Source: Cycas panzhihuaensis (Eukaryota > Cycadophyta). From it: a stretch of 64,000 nucleotides of DNA. The notes beneath the pieces are model-generated. The model was given only the letters and a program-made list of their open reading frames with translations, was not told the DNA's origin and made no database searches. Below, piece after piece: positions 45,988 to 57,137 of this stretch. The stretch spans positions 39,749,741 to 39,813,740 of the forward strand of contig CM041465.1 of assembly GCA_023213395.1 (NCBI GenBank). The letters run 5' to 3'. Both the position numbers and the translations under genes were made by a program. Every line of letters begins with the position of its first letter. The stretch's first letter is position 1.

Positions 45988-46999
45988 CTTTTCAAGAGCA
46001 GTGACTTAAAGGTTCATTTTTTCATTCTTTTTTTTTTCTTATTTTTCTTTTTCCACTACTATTAATAATTTCCATATGATTATTCTCAGATGTATGATAT
46101 TTAAGTTAAGGTTATTTTTCTAGTTTTTTTATTTATTTTTCTTTACCGAGATAGAATCAAATCTTTGGTACCAAGACAACCTCAATTATTCATAAGTTTA
46201 TGTAATACATTATGGTACATAAATTGATTCTTGTTGGGATATCACCCTGGTAATGATAGGGTTTTAGTTTGTTACTATTTATCATTATTGCAAGCTTTAA
46301 TCTATCAATTTCTCTTAATTGAATGAAGTCATTTTTAAAGATCTTATGTACTTTGTATGGACCTAACCATCTTTTTTAGATGGGTCTAGAATTTACTATC
46401 ATAACGTGATACCTAGTCTTCTTTGACAAATTGAGGCACTTTTAAGTGGCAGTCGTGCCATGTCTTTTATCTCATCTTTTACAACTCCTACATCTATTTT
46501 GATTTTTCTTGATCTTCTTCTAATTGTATCAATTGCCACAAGGTAATTTTTTAGCCTGGTCAGAATGACCAATATCACAAATCTTCATCAACCAATTTTC
46601 AATAATTTTATTAGAACTCTCTGGTTAACCATTTTCTCATGGATAATATGGTGTTGATTTGTGATATTTGATCATAAAGATATTCATTAATTCTTTCATT
46701 GCTTCATTTAGAAAGTGTGATCTTTGATCACTTATGAGTTCAAGAGGACACCCAACTCTTGTGATAATCACTGCATATAAAAATCTCGTTGTATTGGTTG
46801 AATTTACTTTACATAGTGGTCTTGTTTCAACCAAATTTATTGCATAGTCTATCACTACTAGGATAAATCATGCTTGGGATTGCTATACAACTAGTTTGAT
46901 GGGTCCTACAAAATTCAAACTCCATTTTTCAAAGGGTTCTAATGGTAATATTGGGTTGAGTAGATTGTCATCTTATTTCTATGACTTACTTGTGTTGGG
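45988..46999 (-). mobile_element. Gypsy-1 remnant, right part (integrase side)
   Basis: Continuation of the gypsy remnant interrupted by Copia-2. It holds an integrase end on the minus strand and stops where the Copia-6 LTR begins near 47000. Any RNase H or RT of Gypsy-1 would lie beyond Copia-6, outside this window. Confidence 0.72.
46230..46990 (-). pseudogene. Gypsy-1 integrase, decayed
   Basis: The open piece 46637-46855 reads VIDYAINLVETRPLCKVN, then GCPLELISDQRSHFLNEA and HKSTPYYP. These match the Gypsy-3 integrase (AIDYMTKSVKARVLRKV, SDQGIHYLNQT, HQKSMPYYLRMNG). SSNKIIENWLMKICDIGHSD follows. After an apparent deletion, a GPY/F-like tail reads GPYKVHKIFKND with LKPY near 46290-46380. 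It belongs to the same gypsy group as Gypsy-3. Confidence 0.85.
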
Positions 47000-47349
47000 T
47001 GTAATACCCAATTACATATCTATCTCCATTTACACACTCTCTAGGTTATTTATATTTTATAATAGAGGTCTTTTTCAATTATGTGTCACATAAAAATGTG
47101 TGTTATCTCACAATAAATTAATCATTAATTGTTCTCACATATGTGGTGAGTTGTGCTATAAGTATGTGCATCATCCTTATTCTAATTTGAAGTTTGGTTA
47201 TTCTTCTATTTCTTTGTGTTAACATATACATATTTCATCTCCGTTGTGCTTCATTTCTTTGTTCATTCACTCACTTATTTTGTCTATTGTTATCATAGCT
47301 ATTTTATTTTTTAATATGGTATTAGACTTATAATGTGTATTTTTAAACA
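47000..47349 (+). repeat. Probable Copia-6 5' LTR and primer site
   Basis: It begins TGTAATACCC near 47000. Two primer-site-like matches occur at the right edge: TGGTATTAGAC at 47317 and TGGTATTAGAACCC at 47350. The LTR ends at either 47316 (TTTAATA) or 47349 (TTTAAACA). No second LTR copy is visible, so boundaries are provisional. Confidence 0.5.
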
Positions 47350-47364
47350 TGGTATTAGAACCCA

Positions 47365-48691
47365 AGGTTTAGATCTTTAAGGGGGAATTTCTTAAGCATA
47401 TTTCATTCATCTTTTAGAGCTTTGTCATGTTATTTGGGAACCTGATTCTGTGCTTGATTAGTGACATATTTTAAGTCCATTTGAATTTTTTTTTTCAAGA
47501 TGTTTGAGAGCTACATTCTATCGCATTTTATGCACATTTAGGGCTTGTACTTTTTTCACAATCTTAAAATTTTAAAGGGCTACTTAATGTTGTTACAAAG
47601 CGTATTTATGAAGTTGTTATGAGATTATTTTGAAGCATGTTGAAATTTGCTAAAAGGTCTATTTTAAAATTGTTAAAAGGTTATTATGAATCCTATTTTT
47701 TAAAGCAATTTGAAGCTACTGAAAATGATTATTCTAAAATTGAAAAAAGATTTTATTATGATAAAAATGAAGGCACTTTTATAATATGTAGGTTCTAATA
47801 TAGAGGTTGTAGAAATACATATTTAGAGTTACTATTTATTACAAAAAATAGAAAGCATATAAATACCAATTGTAGGCCTGATCACCCTACATATGATAAA
47901 ACTCTACTATAGGAGAAAGGGAGATTATGCTCAAATCTGCTCACTAAAGGATAAAAGAACCTACATAATTAAAAAAGGGGGAGGAAATATGCAATCCTTT
48001 TACAAGATTTGAAGGCTCTCTTTTAAGGATTGAACTAGCACAAGCAATGTGTATGTATCAGCTTACATCTGCATAGGTAAATCTTCTCCTTCCTTAATGT
48101 TGGGAATGTGCATTATGTGGCTAATAAGAGAGTCGTTTGTAGTTTCCTTGCATAGTTGTGCACCCTTTGCAAGAGTTCTCTAGACTTGTATTCATCATAC
48201 ACAGCATGAAATCACATGACAACTATCTCCAAACCTTTGCAAAGAGTGTGAAATATTTAGGTCTAGAAGCTTTCATCCATTTGTTTCTTCATTTGATCAT
48301 AAATCTTACTTCTTCATTTGTATTTTTGCCACAACCACTGCCATAAATTATTTTTAAACATAAATTTTTGATAACATAAATTTATTTTATAACCTTAGGT
48401 TATAAAATAAAATATATTCTAGGAATATTCCTAGTTTGATAAATGTTATTTCTTGAAGTTTCATGTTTTTAAAGTGCTTTCACTATTATTTCATCAATTT
48501 TCAAGTGAAAACACTTTGATTTTTTATTTTCAAAGTTCAATAAACACTTTAAAAATTTTGCAAGTATGTTATTTGGCTTAAAATATAATGATTTGACTTA
48601 TTTTTATGCTTTTTCATAATAAAACCACATTGTACAAGCATGTTTAAGTCTCCCTACAAGGTGTCCTCTTAGTCCTAGTTATAAAAATAAA
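47365..48691 (+). other. Copia-6 leader, first part
   Basis: AT-rich, with no recognised coding. A palindromic ATAACCTTAGGTTAT lies near 48390. It ends at the Gypsy-3 LTR. Confidence 0.5.
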
Positions 48692-49533
48692 TGTTGGGAC
48701 ATATTTTGATACATTGGGCTATGTGGATACCAGAGGTAGGTTGTGTAACCATTGATGTGTAGGTACAAACCGTACGGAGATATGTATGATGTGGAAAAAG
48801 AAGAGGATCAACATTCTGGGTGCATATGATAGGTTCATATCTAAAAAGGTACGCAATACAATATACGTACCTCCTGCGATACACAAGTAGATAGAAAGGG
48901 TATGCATAGAAGAACCTAATCAAAGGATACTTGGGATGATGTTATCAGTACCTAAGGACATACAGACAAATAAGACAATAGTTAAGGCGATTAACTAATG
49001 ATTAACAAAGAGGTATGTATATGGCTGAAAGGGTACGGTTATGACAGGGAGTCATAACCCTTCAGTGAAAGGACACAAAAAAGGCACATTTAAGGGACTC
49101 CATAAGGACCATTCTAGTAGGGTGAGAATCGAGTATTCCAGACATACAACGGTATGGTAGCCATCATGTATACTAGCGGTGCAGATCAACATACAAGGAT
49201 GCATACCTCTTAGGAATGTACGAGACATCATTAGTGTATACGACTAGAATGCATAGGGAACGCATTCCAACACCTATTGTATAAAGACTTATTGCTTAAT
49301 AAAGGAAGATTTAAGTGGAAAATGTTAGTTCTATGTGTTTTATGAGGATTGGATGATGAATATGTGTTGTTTATTATACTACTATGTGTAAGCTATGACA
49401 TAATTGTATGGAATTATGAATAAATTTATGTTGATCTGAGGGTATAAAGCATGTTGACTGAATCCTAGACTAGATTACCAAGTGATACCTTGACAAGTGT
49501 ACCTATCTTAGTGGGGAGATACAAAAGTCAACA
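48692..49533 (+). repeat. Gypsy-3 5' LTR (842 bp)
   Basis: It begins TGTTGGGACATATTTTGA and ends AAGTCAACA, collinear with 58320-59173. TATAAAG at 49280-49286 is a good TATA box, and AATAAA at 49298-49303 a poly(A) signal; both are kept in the 3' LTR. Many short GTATGCAT/GTACGTA-type words recur within it. Confidence 0.95.
49280..49303 (+). promoter_or_regulatory. Gypsy-3 LTR promoter core (TATA, poly(A) signal)
   Basis: TATAAAG and, 12 bases on, AATAAA. The same pair recurs at 58920-58943 in the other LTR despite substitutions around it. The close TATA-to-AATAAA spacing suggests a very short R region or separate use. Confidence 0.6.
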
Positions 49534-50341
49534 TTGGTTATGTTGCCTACGTCCATTGAGGAGGAAAAAAGGTCAAGAGTTTCACAAGGGGGAATGTTCA
49601 AAGGACAAAGGACCCTGCTTGTCATCGTGATGGCAGGCTGTAACTAAGCCTTCGATATCTAGGGGACCTTCCAATTCCACCTAAGAGGCCTTAAAAGGTA
49701 GGAGAGCCACAAAAGGATACTTTATCTAAGGGAAGTAGATAGAGGGCATTACGATAGTCAAGAGAGTCAAAATTGAGAAGGGCAAAAAGACTAAGTTTGC
49801 ATAATAATGAAACTAAGGGATAGTCTATTGAAGAATCTGAGGCAAGTGGATCCCAGACACCTCAAGAGAAAGGAGAAGGAAATGGAAAAAAAATGGTATT
49901 AACACCTACCCCAATCAAGTATGATTTATCTAGTCCAGAGAAGGAAAAAAAACCAAAATTAAATAAGGGAAATAACGACACCCTAAGGAAGGAGGAGAAT
50001 ACACCTGTGGAGGATACCCCGAAGGACCTAAGTGATAATGAGAAGAAGGCAGAGGAAGGTCCCTTAGAATATTAGGAAAATAAGTTAACAAGGCAACTTT
50101 TTGAGGATTCATTAGAAAGAGGGTCTTAGAAATCATACATAATGGTCACACCATTAACAATATAAGTGCCAGGTGTGTCAAAGCTTATGCACCTAAAGAC
50201 ACCATTCAAGAATCACCTATTTGGAAGGATAGCATTGTTATAAGTACTCCACATATACCATATAAAGTAAAGGGTGGAGAAGAAGAAGTAGAATCTTTTG
50301 AGGAAGTAAAAGGAGAAAAATCACCACTGGGTGGGACATTA
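49534..50341 (+). other. Gypsy-3 leader and gag N-terminal extension
   Basis: After the LTR comes TTGGTTATGTTGCC, which is not the initiator-Met primer site; the primer tRNA is undetermined. The open piece 49893-50075 is Lys/Glu/Pro-rich (EKEKKPKLNKGNND and similar) and probably belongs to the gag N-terminus. Confidence 0.55.
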
Positions 50342-51540
50342 GTGCAGTCACTCAAAATGGATGACTACAAAGATTTTGGTATATTGATCTTCAATGACAC
50401 TTCAGATGCAGTAGAGCATATATATTTGTTCCAGAATTTGATTGATGTAAAGAAAATCACAGATAATGATGAAATAAAAGTAAGATTTGCTTGCACACTA
50501 AGGGGAGTACCATTGGCATGGTACAAAGAGTTGAATAAGAAGGAAACATGGACCAATATAAAGAATTCCTTTGAGGAAAGGTTTGAGAAGTTCTAAAGCA
50601 ATGAAGTTATGGAAATCACCTTAAGGGAAATAAAATAGAGACTAGGAGAATCAGTCGGTATTGACTTATATCAGTCGTATGAAAATCATTGATGGAAATA
50701 TAATCAACGAGGTAGTGACATATCACAACATGAAGAATTATTTTGTTAGAGGGTTAAACGAAAAGTTGAGATCTATGATGCATGCACATCCTTGAAATCA
50801 TTCAAAAATGTTCATGAGCTAGCATTAAATTTTGAAGCAGAGATGGATGCTCAAGTCAAAGGGCATAATCCCCTTCTACTAAGATTACAAGAGGAAATAA
50901 GGGAGATAAAGGAAAACCAACATAATCGACCCTTCTGTGAAGTGGAAATCTTGGAAGAAGAATTAGAGGTAGAAGTTTTGAGAAAGGAAGTAGCAAGACT
51001 GAAGATGAAAAATAACAGAGAAGAGGAAATAACAAAGAAAAAGAAGGACCATGAATTTAAGGTTGAAAAATGGTGCCACATTTATGAAGAAAGTTCACAC
51101 ATGACAAAGAAATGTGAAATCAATTCAAAAAGTAGTGCAATGCACTAAAGGGACAAATGGTATTACATATGTAATATGGATAGTCACACAACAAAGGATT
51201 GTTTTTACAACCCTAGAGGAAGGGCTTATAAAGGATAAGATAGGGGAAGAGGAGGAAACCCACATCAGAATATATACACAATGAGGAGTACACAAGAATC
51301 CTCAAAGAAGAAGCAACCCATGTCTCGTATGTCTACAGTTTAGACGTTGGAAATTAGAATGCCTAACCAAACAAGAGTATGAACACAAACTATTCGTATG
51401 TAGCAATTGTGGTCCTAATGAACATAGAATGGAAGATTGTAAAGGGAAAGTAAAGGCAACCAATCTAATGACTATCATATCGGAGAATAGTAAAAATGTG
51501 AAACTATAAAAGAAGTAAAAAAAGAATACGGATGAAGGGT
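50342..51540 (+). pseudogene. Gypsy-3 gag with three zinc knuckles
   Basis: The core at 50342-50596 reads a gypsy gag (DSVEHIYLFQNLI-like, then IKVRFACTLRGVPLAWYKEL, TWTNIKNSFEERF). A Glu/Lys-rich coiled-coil stretch follows (50792-51148). Three CCHC motifs occur: CHIYEESSHMTKKC (51074-51115, one Cys lost), YYICNMDSHTTKDC (51161-51202, first Cys lost) and CSNCGPNEHRMEDC (51399-51440, intact). The tandem arrangement is unusual for the family. Stops separate the pieces. Confidence 0.85.
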
Positions 51541-51879
51541 ATCCAAACCCACAAATCGAGATAAATCAATTCTGACAAGTAAAATAAGTATTATAATAGT
51601 TAATCCAGATGGAGACTCTATTACTAATGGGAAAACTAGAAACTAAACATATGTATATAAGAAAAGAAAGACAAAAGGAAAAAGAGAAAGTACCAAAGAC
51701 ACAACCTCAAATGGTATAAATGGAGGAATTATTTAAGGGGTTACCGGTAGAGGATATTCCAAGGATGTTATTGTTGAAGAAAAAATTAGGTTAACAATTG
51801 CAATTAACAATCCTCCTATGTCAAGTGATAGATTGGATTAAAGGAGGAATATTCTAACAATAAGGAATTACCAAGAGTT

Positions 51880-52541
51880 TAAAGAAAGTAATGCCATCCT
51901 TTGATATGGACCTAATGGTAACAATCACTATGTTGGGAGAAAATTTCTCAAGGTTAATCATGGATGGACGAGCTGTCATGAATGTATTACCAACCCCAAC
52001 ATGGCGGAAGTTAGAAAGCCCAAAGTTGGAAGCAGTAACTTATTCATTAAAATTCTCAAATAAATTGTTGGTACGACCTATGAGGAAACTTGCTAATATC
52101 AAGGTGGATGTGGCAGGGATTGTCATTAGAATTGATTTTATAATTGTGAAAACTAAGAAGGGTGCAACACCCTATCCAACCTTATTGGGGAGACCTTGGT
52201 TATACAAAACACAGTGTCTCCAAAGTTGGAGAGATGTAACCTTCACATTATCAGATGGAGGAAATGAAGTGGTACTACCAATGTTAGGGAAGAATTCAAT
52301 CAAAGTAATATTCGATGACGATTTAAGCACAACTATTGTGAGTGAAGAAACATCATCTTTATTTGACAAAGGGAATCTATACCACACGATTGAAGAATCA
52401 ACCAAAATAATTGACTTCCAAGAGATAGAGCTGACTTACTTTGGAGAAATCTACAACTCTTCAGATGATGAACATGGGATGAAATTTGTAGACTATTGGT
52501 TGCAAGATGCTTATGAAGTTAATTATCCTTCTCATAAATAG
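51880..52541 (+). pseudogene. Gypsy-3 protease
   Basis: This open frame of 216 codons starts at 51891. The active-site region reads LIMDGRAVMNVLP, where D-S/T-G-A is expected, so the Gly lies one position early and Arg intrudes (about 51957). A later LLGRPWLYKTQ is the conserved flap-distal motif of gypsy retropepsins. Confidence 0.82.
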
Positions 52542-52544
52542 AAT

Positions 52545-53770
52545 TTACTATCCAAATATATAACTGATGACATTAACGATAATTTAAATTCTTTCGAGTA
52601 TATGGCAATTAAAAATAGCATAACAAATAATATAGAAACTAATAACAACCTGACCCTAGACCAAAACTCCCTTAGTATACCTAGTTTATTCCATAATTCT
52701 ATAGTATCTAGTATTAATCCTAACCCCTCCTCTGCTTAGGCATGGGTCCTAAGGTAGATTACCTATCCCCCCCCATTACAACCTAGGTAAGGAAGTAATA
52801 ATCCTTCCTCATCCTTTTTAGAGGTATACCTACCAAGCAATCAATCCCTTCCAAAAATTGGTGCCAAATTCGAGGAAGTGGAAGGGGAACTAGCGGAAAA
52901 TACCTCTAGAGATTTTGGTCTAGGTAGTAGAATAACAATCCCTAAAGATAGAAACTCTAAAACTTATATTGGAAATTATGTTAAACCTTTCTATGGAGAG
53001 CAATTATACGGAACTTCCCACCTAATCCATTACATAGAATACTGGATGGAGGAAGAGAACTGGGACAAAAATTAGTGGTAGAGGGATCTAGTACTCACCT
53101 TGCGGGGGACAGCCTAGTATTGGTGCTTAGCCCACCAAGATACCCTCTAGGGATGGAAGGAATTACAAGCTGCATTTAGAGTATGATTCGATAACCCTAA
53201 ACAATTAAATATTCCATTATTCCACGTAGGGAAATGCCCTAACAAATATATTTAAAAATGTAAGCAAGAGTGGATATCCTTAAGCATACCAAAGAAAACA
53301 TGGACTAACCTCTTCCACCACACCTTAGGACAAGTGGAAATGGGTTGGTTCTTAGGAAGAGAACAAAAATTAGATGTAACTTAGGGAAACCTTAAATAAT
53401 CTTTCATAAAAACCTTTTCACATTTGTTAGAAGATAAGGATATCAATAAGGTACTCAAGGGTATTAGGTGATTGAGAATGAACCTAAAGCAAGGAGCCAT
53501 AGCACCAATACATAAGGAGAAGGAAGAATCAGTAGATGAAGAAGGAGAAGAAATCTCTAGTTATCCTGTAGAGTTCACTAAAATCAATGTTGGGGAAAGG
53601 AAAATAGAAGATACCCCTGCTCATAAATAGGAGACAAAGAAGGTATCGAAATAACCAAACTAAAAACAATTGAAATTAATGTAGGAAGTAAGGGGGAACC
53701 TAAGACAATACAAATTAGAGATTACTGGGATGACCAAATAATAGTTAAGGCCCAACAACTGCTTGAAGAA
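52545..53770 (+). pseudogene. Gypsy-3 spacer between protease and RT, coding remnant
   Basis: 1.2 kb with interrupted coding. 52878-53075 is open (TIPKDRNSKTYIGNYVKPFY). From 53187 another run reads FDNPKQLNIPLFHVGKCPNK, WISLSIPKKTWTNLFHHTLG, MGWFLGREQKLDVT and SFIKTF. The W-x-x-x-F-x-HTL-x-x-x-x-x-x-WF pattern recalls a segment found in other plant gypsy polyproteins, from memory only. Its function is unknown. Confidence 0.6.
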
Positions 53771-55402
53771 TTTTGAGACATGTTTGTATGGTCATATAAG
53801 GATTTGAAGGGTATTCTCCAAGAAGTGGGAATGTATCACATTGACTTGACAGAAGGAGCCAAGTTAGTGAAACAAAGACTATACCGCATGAACTCTAAGT
53901 ATAAAGAAAAAGTAAAAGTAGAGTTGGATAAAATGTTGGAGGCAGGATATATATATGAAATCGATTATAGTGACTGGGTGAGTCTTGTAGTAGTGGTTCC
54001 TAAGAAGAATGGGAAAATATGCATCTGTGTGGATTACAGATGACTAAATAAGGTGATGAAAAAGGATCTCTTTCCATTACCCTTTATAGAAGATATTTTG
54101 AAAATCGTGGGAGGAAACGAGATATATTCCTTTACCAATAGGTTCAGTAGATATAATCAAGTGCAAATTGCCCTAGAAGATCAGGAAAAGACCATATTTG
54201 TAATAGAATGGAGAATGTACGCCTACATAGTAATGCTATTCAATCTTATGAATGCTCCAGCCATATTTTAGAGAATAGTAATCAATATATTTCATAAGAT
54301 GATTGGGAAAAAAGTGGCAGTATTTTTGGACAATTAGACATTATACAGGTTTATAAAAAACCATATGGAGAATCTTAAGGAAATGTTGTAAACTTACTAG
54401 AAAAATAAGTTATGCTTGAATTCAGAAAAGTGTACCTTTTTAGTACCATTTAGAAACCTATTAGGCCATATAGTGAGTAAGGAAGGATTATTGACGGACT
54501 TGGCCAAGGTATCTACAGTCTTATATTTTCTAGTACTGTTCACAATGAGGTAATTGAAAGGATTTTTGGGACTAACTAGATATTATAGAAAATTTATTAG
54601 AGAGTATGCATGCATATCAGGACCCCTTCAGGAATTATTAAAGAAAAATATGGAATGGGAGTGGAATGAAGAAGAACAACAAGCAATTGAAGCATTGAAG
54701 AAGGCTATAATAATAGCACCTATACTATGATTTTTTGATTGGAAGAAAATCTTCCACATACACATCGACACCCCGCAGTATGCTATTGGATGCATCCTGG
54801 CACAACCAGGTGATGAAAAGGTGGATTACCCGATATACTTTGGAAGTTAGAAACTTATGAAAGTAGAATAGAATTATACCACAATAGAAAGAGAAGCACT
54901 CAGAATGATGTTTGTGTTGCAGAAATTCTGACATTACTTATTATCAAACCCATTCATGTTCTTCAGCAACCATCAGACACTCATGTACTTAGTGAATAAA
55001 CTAATAATGTAGGGATGGATTAGCAGGTGGTTAATGTTATTTCAAGAATTCTCATTTAAAATCATTGTGAAACCGAGGAAAGTCCACATCATACCTAATC
55101 AATTATCAAGGATTATAAATGGGGAAAAGGCTACAGGGATGCCAGATGACTTTTCTGATATAGCGCTATCTAGTGTAAAGGTAGTACCAATAGACTATTA
55201 CAAAGGAATACCAAAGTATTTAGCAACGAGGGAGGTATCGCTAGAATTAGACCACATTGAACGACAAAACTTTATGAGAAAAGTAGAGCCATATCAATTG
55301 ATAAAAGGAGAATTATACAAATTAGGACCATATGAGGTATTAGATGGTGCATCAGGCCACATGAGGTCAACTAAATTATGGCCTAAGAACATGAAGGCAT
55401 AA
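53771..55402 (+). pseudogene. Gypsy-3 reverse transcriptase and RNase H
   Basis: RT begins MFVWSYKDLKGI near 53780 and carries VVVVPKKNGKICICVDYR (ends 54043), FPLPFIEDIL and a Y-N-QVQIA segment. It continues through MLFNLMNAPAIF (54271). The catalytic YxDD region near 54320 reads AVFLDN-stop, so it is lost. RNase H shows HIDTPQYAIGCIL-type sequence (about 54760), EREALRMMFVLQKF and a C-terminal part through SRWLMLFQEF (55050). The frame 55034-55402 leads to integrase. Confidence 0.9.
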
Positions 55403-56431
55403 CAGAAGGATATATGGGAAAGTTGGCAACATGGAGGAAGATCTTAATGTCAGGGTTCTGGTGGTTATCAATATTTGAAGATGGATCCAAATATGTGACT
55501 ATTGCCAAAGAGTTGGGAAACCTAATCTAAAGGATTTCCAACCCCTACACCTAATCTTACCTTGGCACTATTCGAAAAATGGGGGCTCGATTTTGTCAGA
55601 CTAATCAAACTAGCCACACGATGATGCCAAGCCTGATTTATCCTAGTGGCGATTGACTACATGACCAAATCAGTGAAAGCAAGGGTGTTAAGGAAGGTAG
55701 ACTCAGAAAGCACGACCCAATTCTTTTATGAAGTGATTATTACATGATTTGGATGCCTTTTAGAAATTGTAAGTGATCAAGGCATCCATTACCTCAACCA
55801 AACCATAGAGATATTAATGTCAATTTTTATGATAAGCCATCAAAAATCCATGCCATACTACCTAAGGATGAATGGGTAAGCAGAAAGCTCAAATAAAATT
55901 ATTGAGAATTGTCTAAGTAAGATCTGCAATGTGGGAAGATCTGACTGGGCTGAGAAACTTTCATCAGTATTATGGGCTTTTATAACAACGTACAAGAGAT
56001 CAATAAGGCAAATACCATTTCAGCTATTGTATAGAACAGAAGCAATCCTTCCTATGGAGTTTGAAATACCAAGCCTAAGAACTGCTATGCAGTGTTAATT
56101 GGATGACTTCCACTCCTTGTGGTGGTAATTAGAAAAGTTACTAAGACTAGAGAGAGAGATATATGGCAAAATGGTTGCAAGGCATAGAAAAATGATGATA
56201 GAAAGCATGTCATGATTGGCATTTATGCAAGCCCCAGTTTAAGGAAGGTGACCAAGACCTTCTCTACGATAGTAAGTTCAAAATGCACCCTAGGAATCTT
56301 AAAATGAGATGGTTAGAACCTTATATTGTAGAACAAATTTTTAAAAATAGATCCATACAAATGTGGGAAATTGATGGACCATTGCTACCAACTCAAGTGA
56401 ATGGTATTCAACTGAAACCATACATTGATTA
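55403..56431 (+). pseudogene. Gypsy-3 integrase
   Basis: The core reads WGLDFV (about 55588), VAIDYMTKSVKARVLRKVD, VSDQGIHYLNQTIEIL (about 55770) and MPYYLRMNG-stop-AESSNKIIEN (about 55850). The three acidic catalytic positions are recognisable. A C-terminal GPY/F-like part reads LKMRWLEPYIVEQIF (about 56305) and ends LKPYID at about 56428. It is closest in this window to the Gypsy-1 integrase. Confidence 0.88.
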
Positions 56432-56696
56432 GAAGGAATTACCAGTCAGATCTGCTGGTTGTATCATAATGTGTTGTATGACATTGAGGCAAATTAGACT
56501 ACCTTGATACTGGAATATGATCCAGTTCAGTATGGAAATATAAAAATATAAAAAATGAGAAAAAGAACTGTAACTCATATCATATACATAAGTAATAGGG
56601 AAAATCATCAAAGGAAGGATATACCGTGATAAGAAGAACCAAAAATGAAGAAAATTCTGTCAAGAAATCAGATTTTTTTCACACCTATACCAACAA

Positions 56697-56880
56697 AATA
56701 TACTATACATACTAAAAAAGTATGTTACTAGGTATGCACAGTGAAAAATAAGCCAAAATACACTATACATATTGAAAAAGTATGCTACCAAGTACACACA
56801 GTTAAAAAAGGTAAATAAGTCATTCAAAATACACTATACAAGTATGATGTTAGGTATGCATAAGACAAAAAGCTAAATAA
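56697..56880 (+). repeat. Three-copy repeat of about 60 bp, Gypsy-3 spacer
   Basis: ATACACTATACAT, then GAAAAAGTATG and GGTATGCACA recur at about 56700, 56758 and 56829, with drift. It is non-coding and lies between integrase and the extra ORF. A related pair of words occurs in the matching place in Gypsy-1. Confidence 0.8.
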
Positions 56881-57137
56881 GATAAAGATATATAATATGT
56901 ACCTATAAACATTCCTACATGGTACGTAATAAAGGGGCATAATTTGGGTCGAGTTCTCAATAGTAAACAACTAAGGGGAACCCTTATGATCCGAGGAAGC
57001 ATCAAGGCAAGGATTTAACACAAATTCTGAGAAATAATTTTAAGAAAACAACAACCATTCCAAAAAAGGTACATATGTAGGGTTCATATTTGTACTTCTT
57101 GGTTTTTATAGCCCTATTTTTAGAATCCCGTAGCCCA

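Noticed and set aside
48675-48923. Minus-strand frames at the start of Gypsy-3 and at 58369-58551
   Set aside because: They are the same chance frame in the two copies of the Gypsy-3 LTR.
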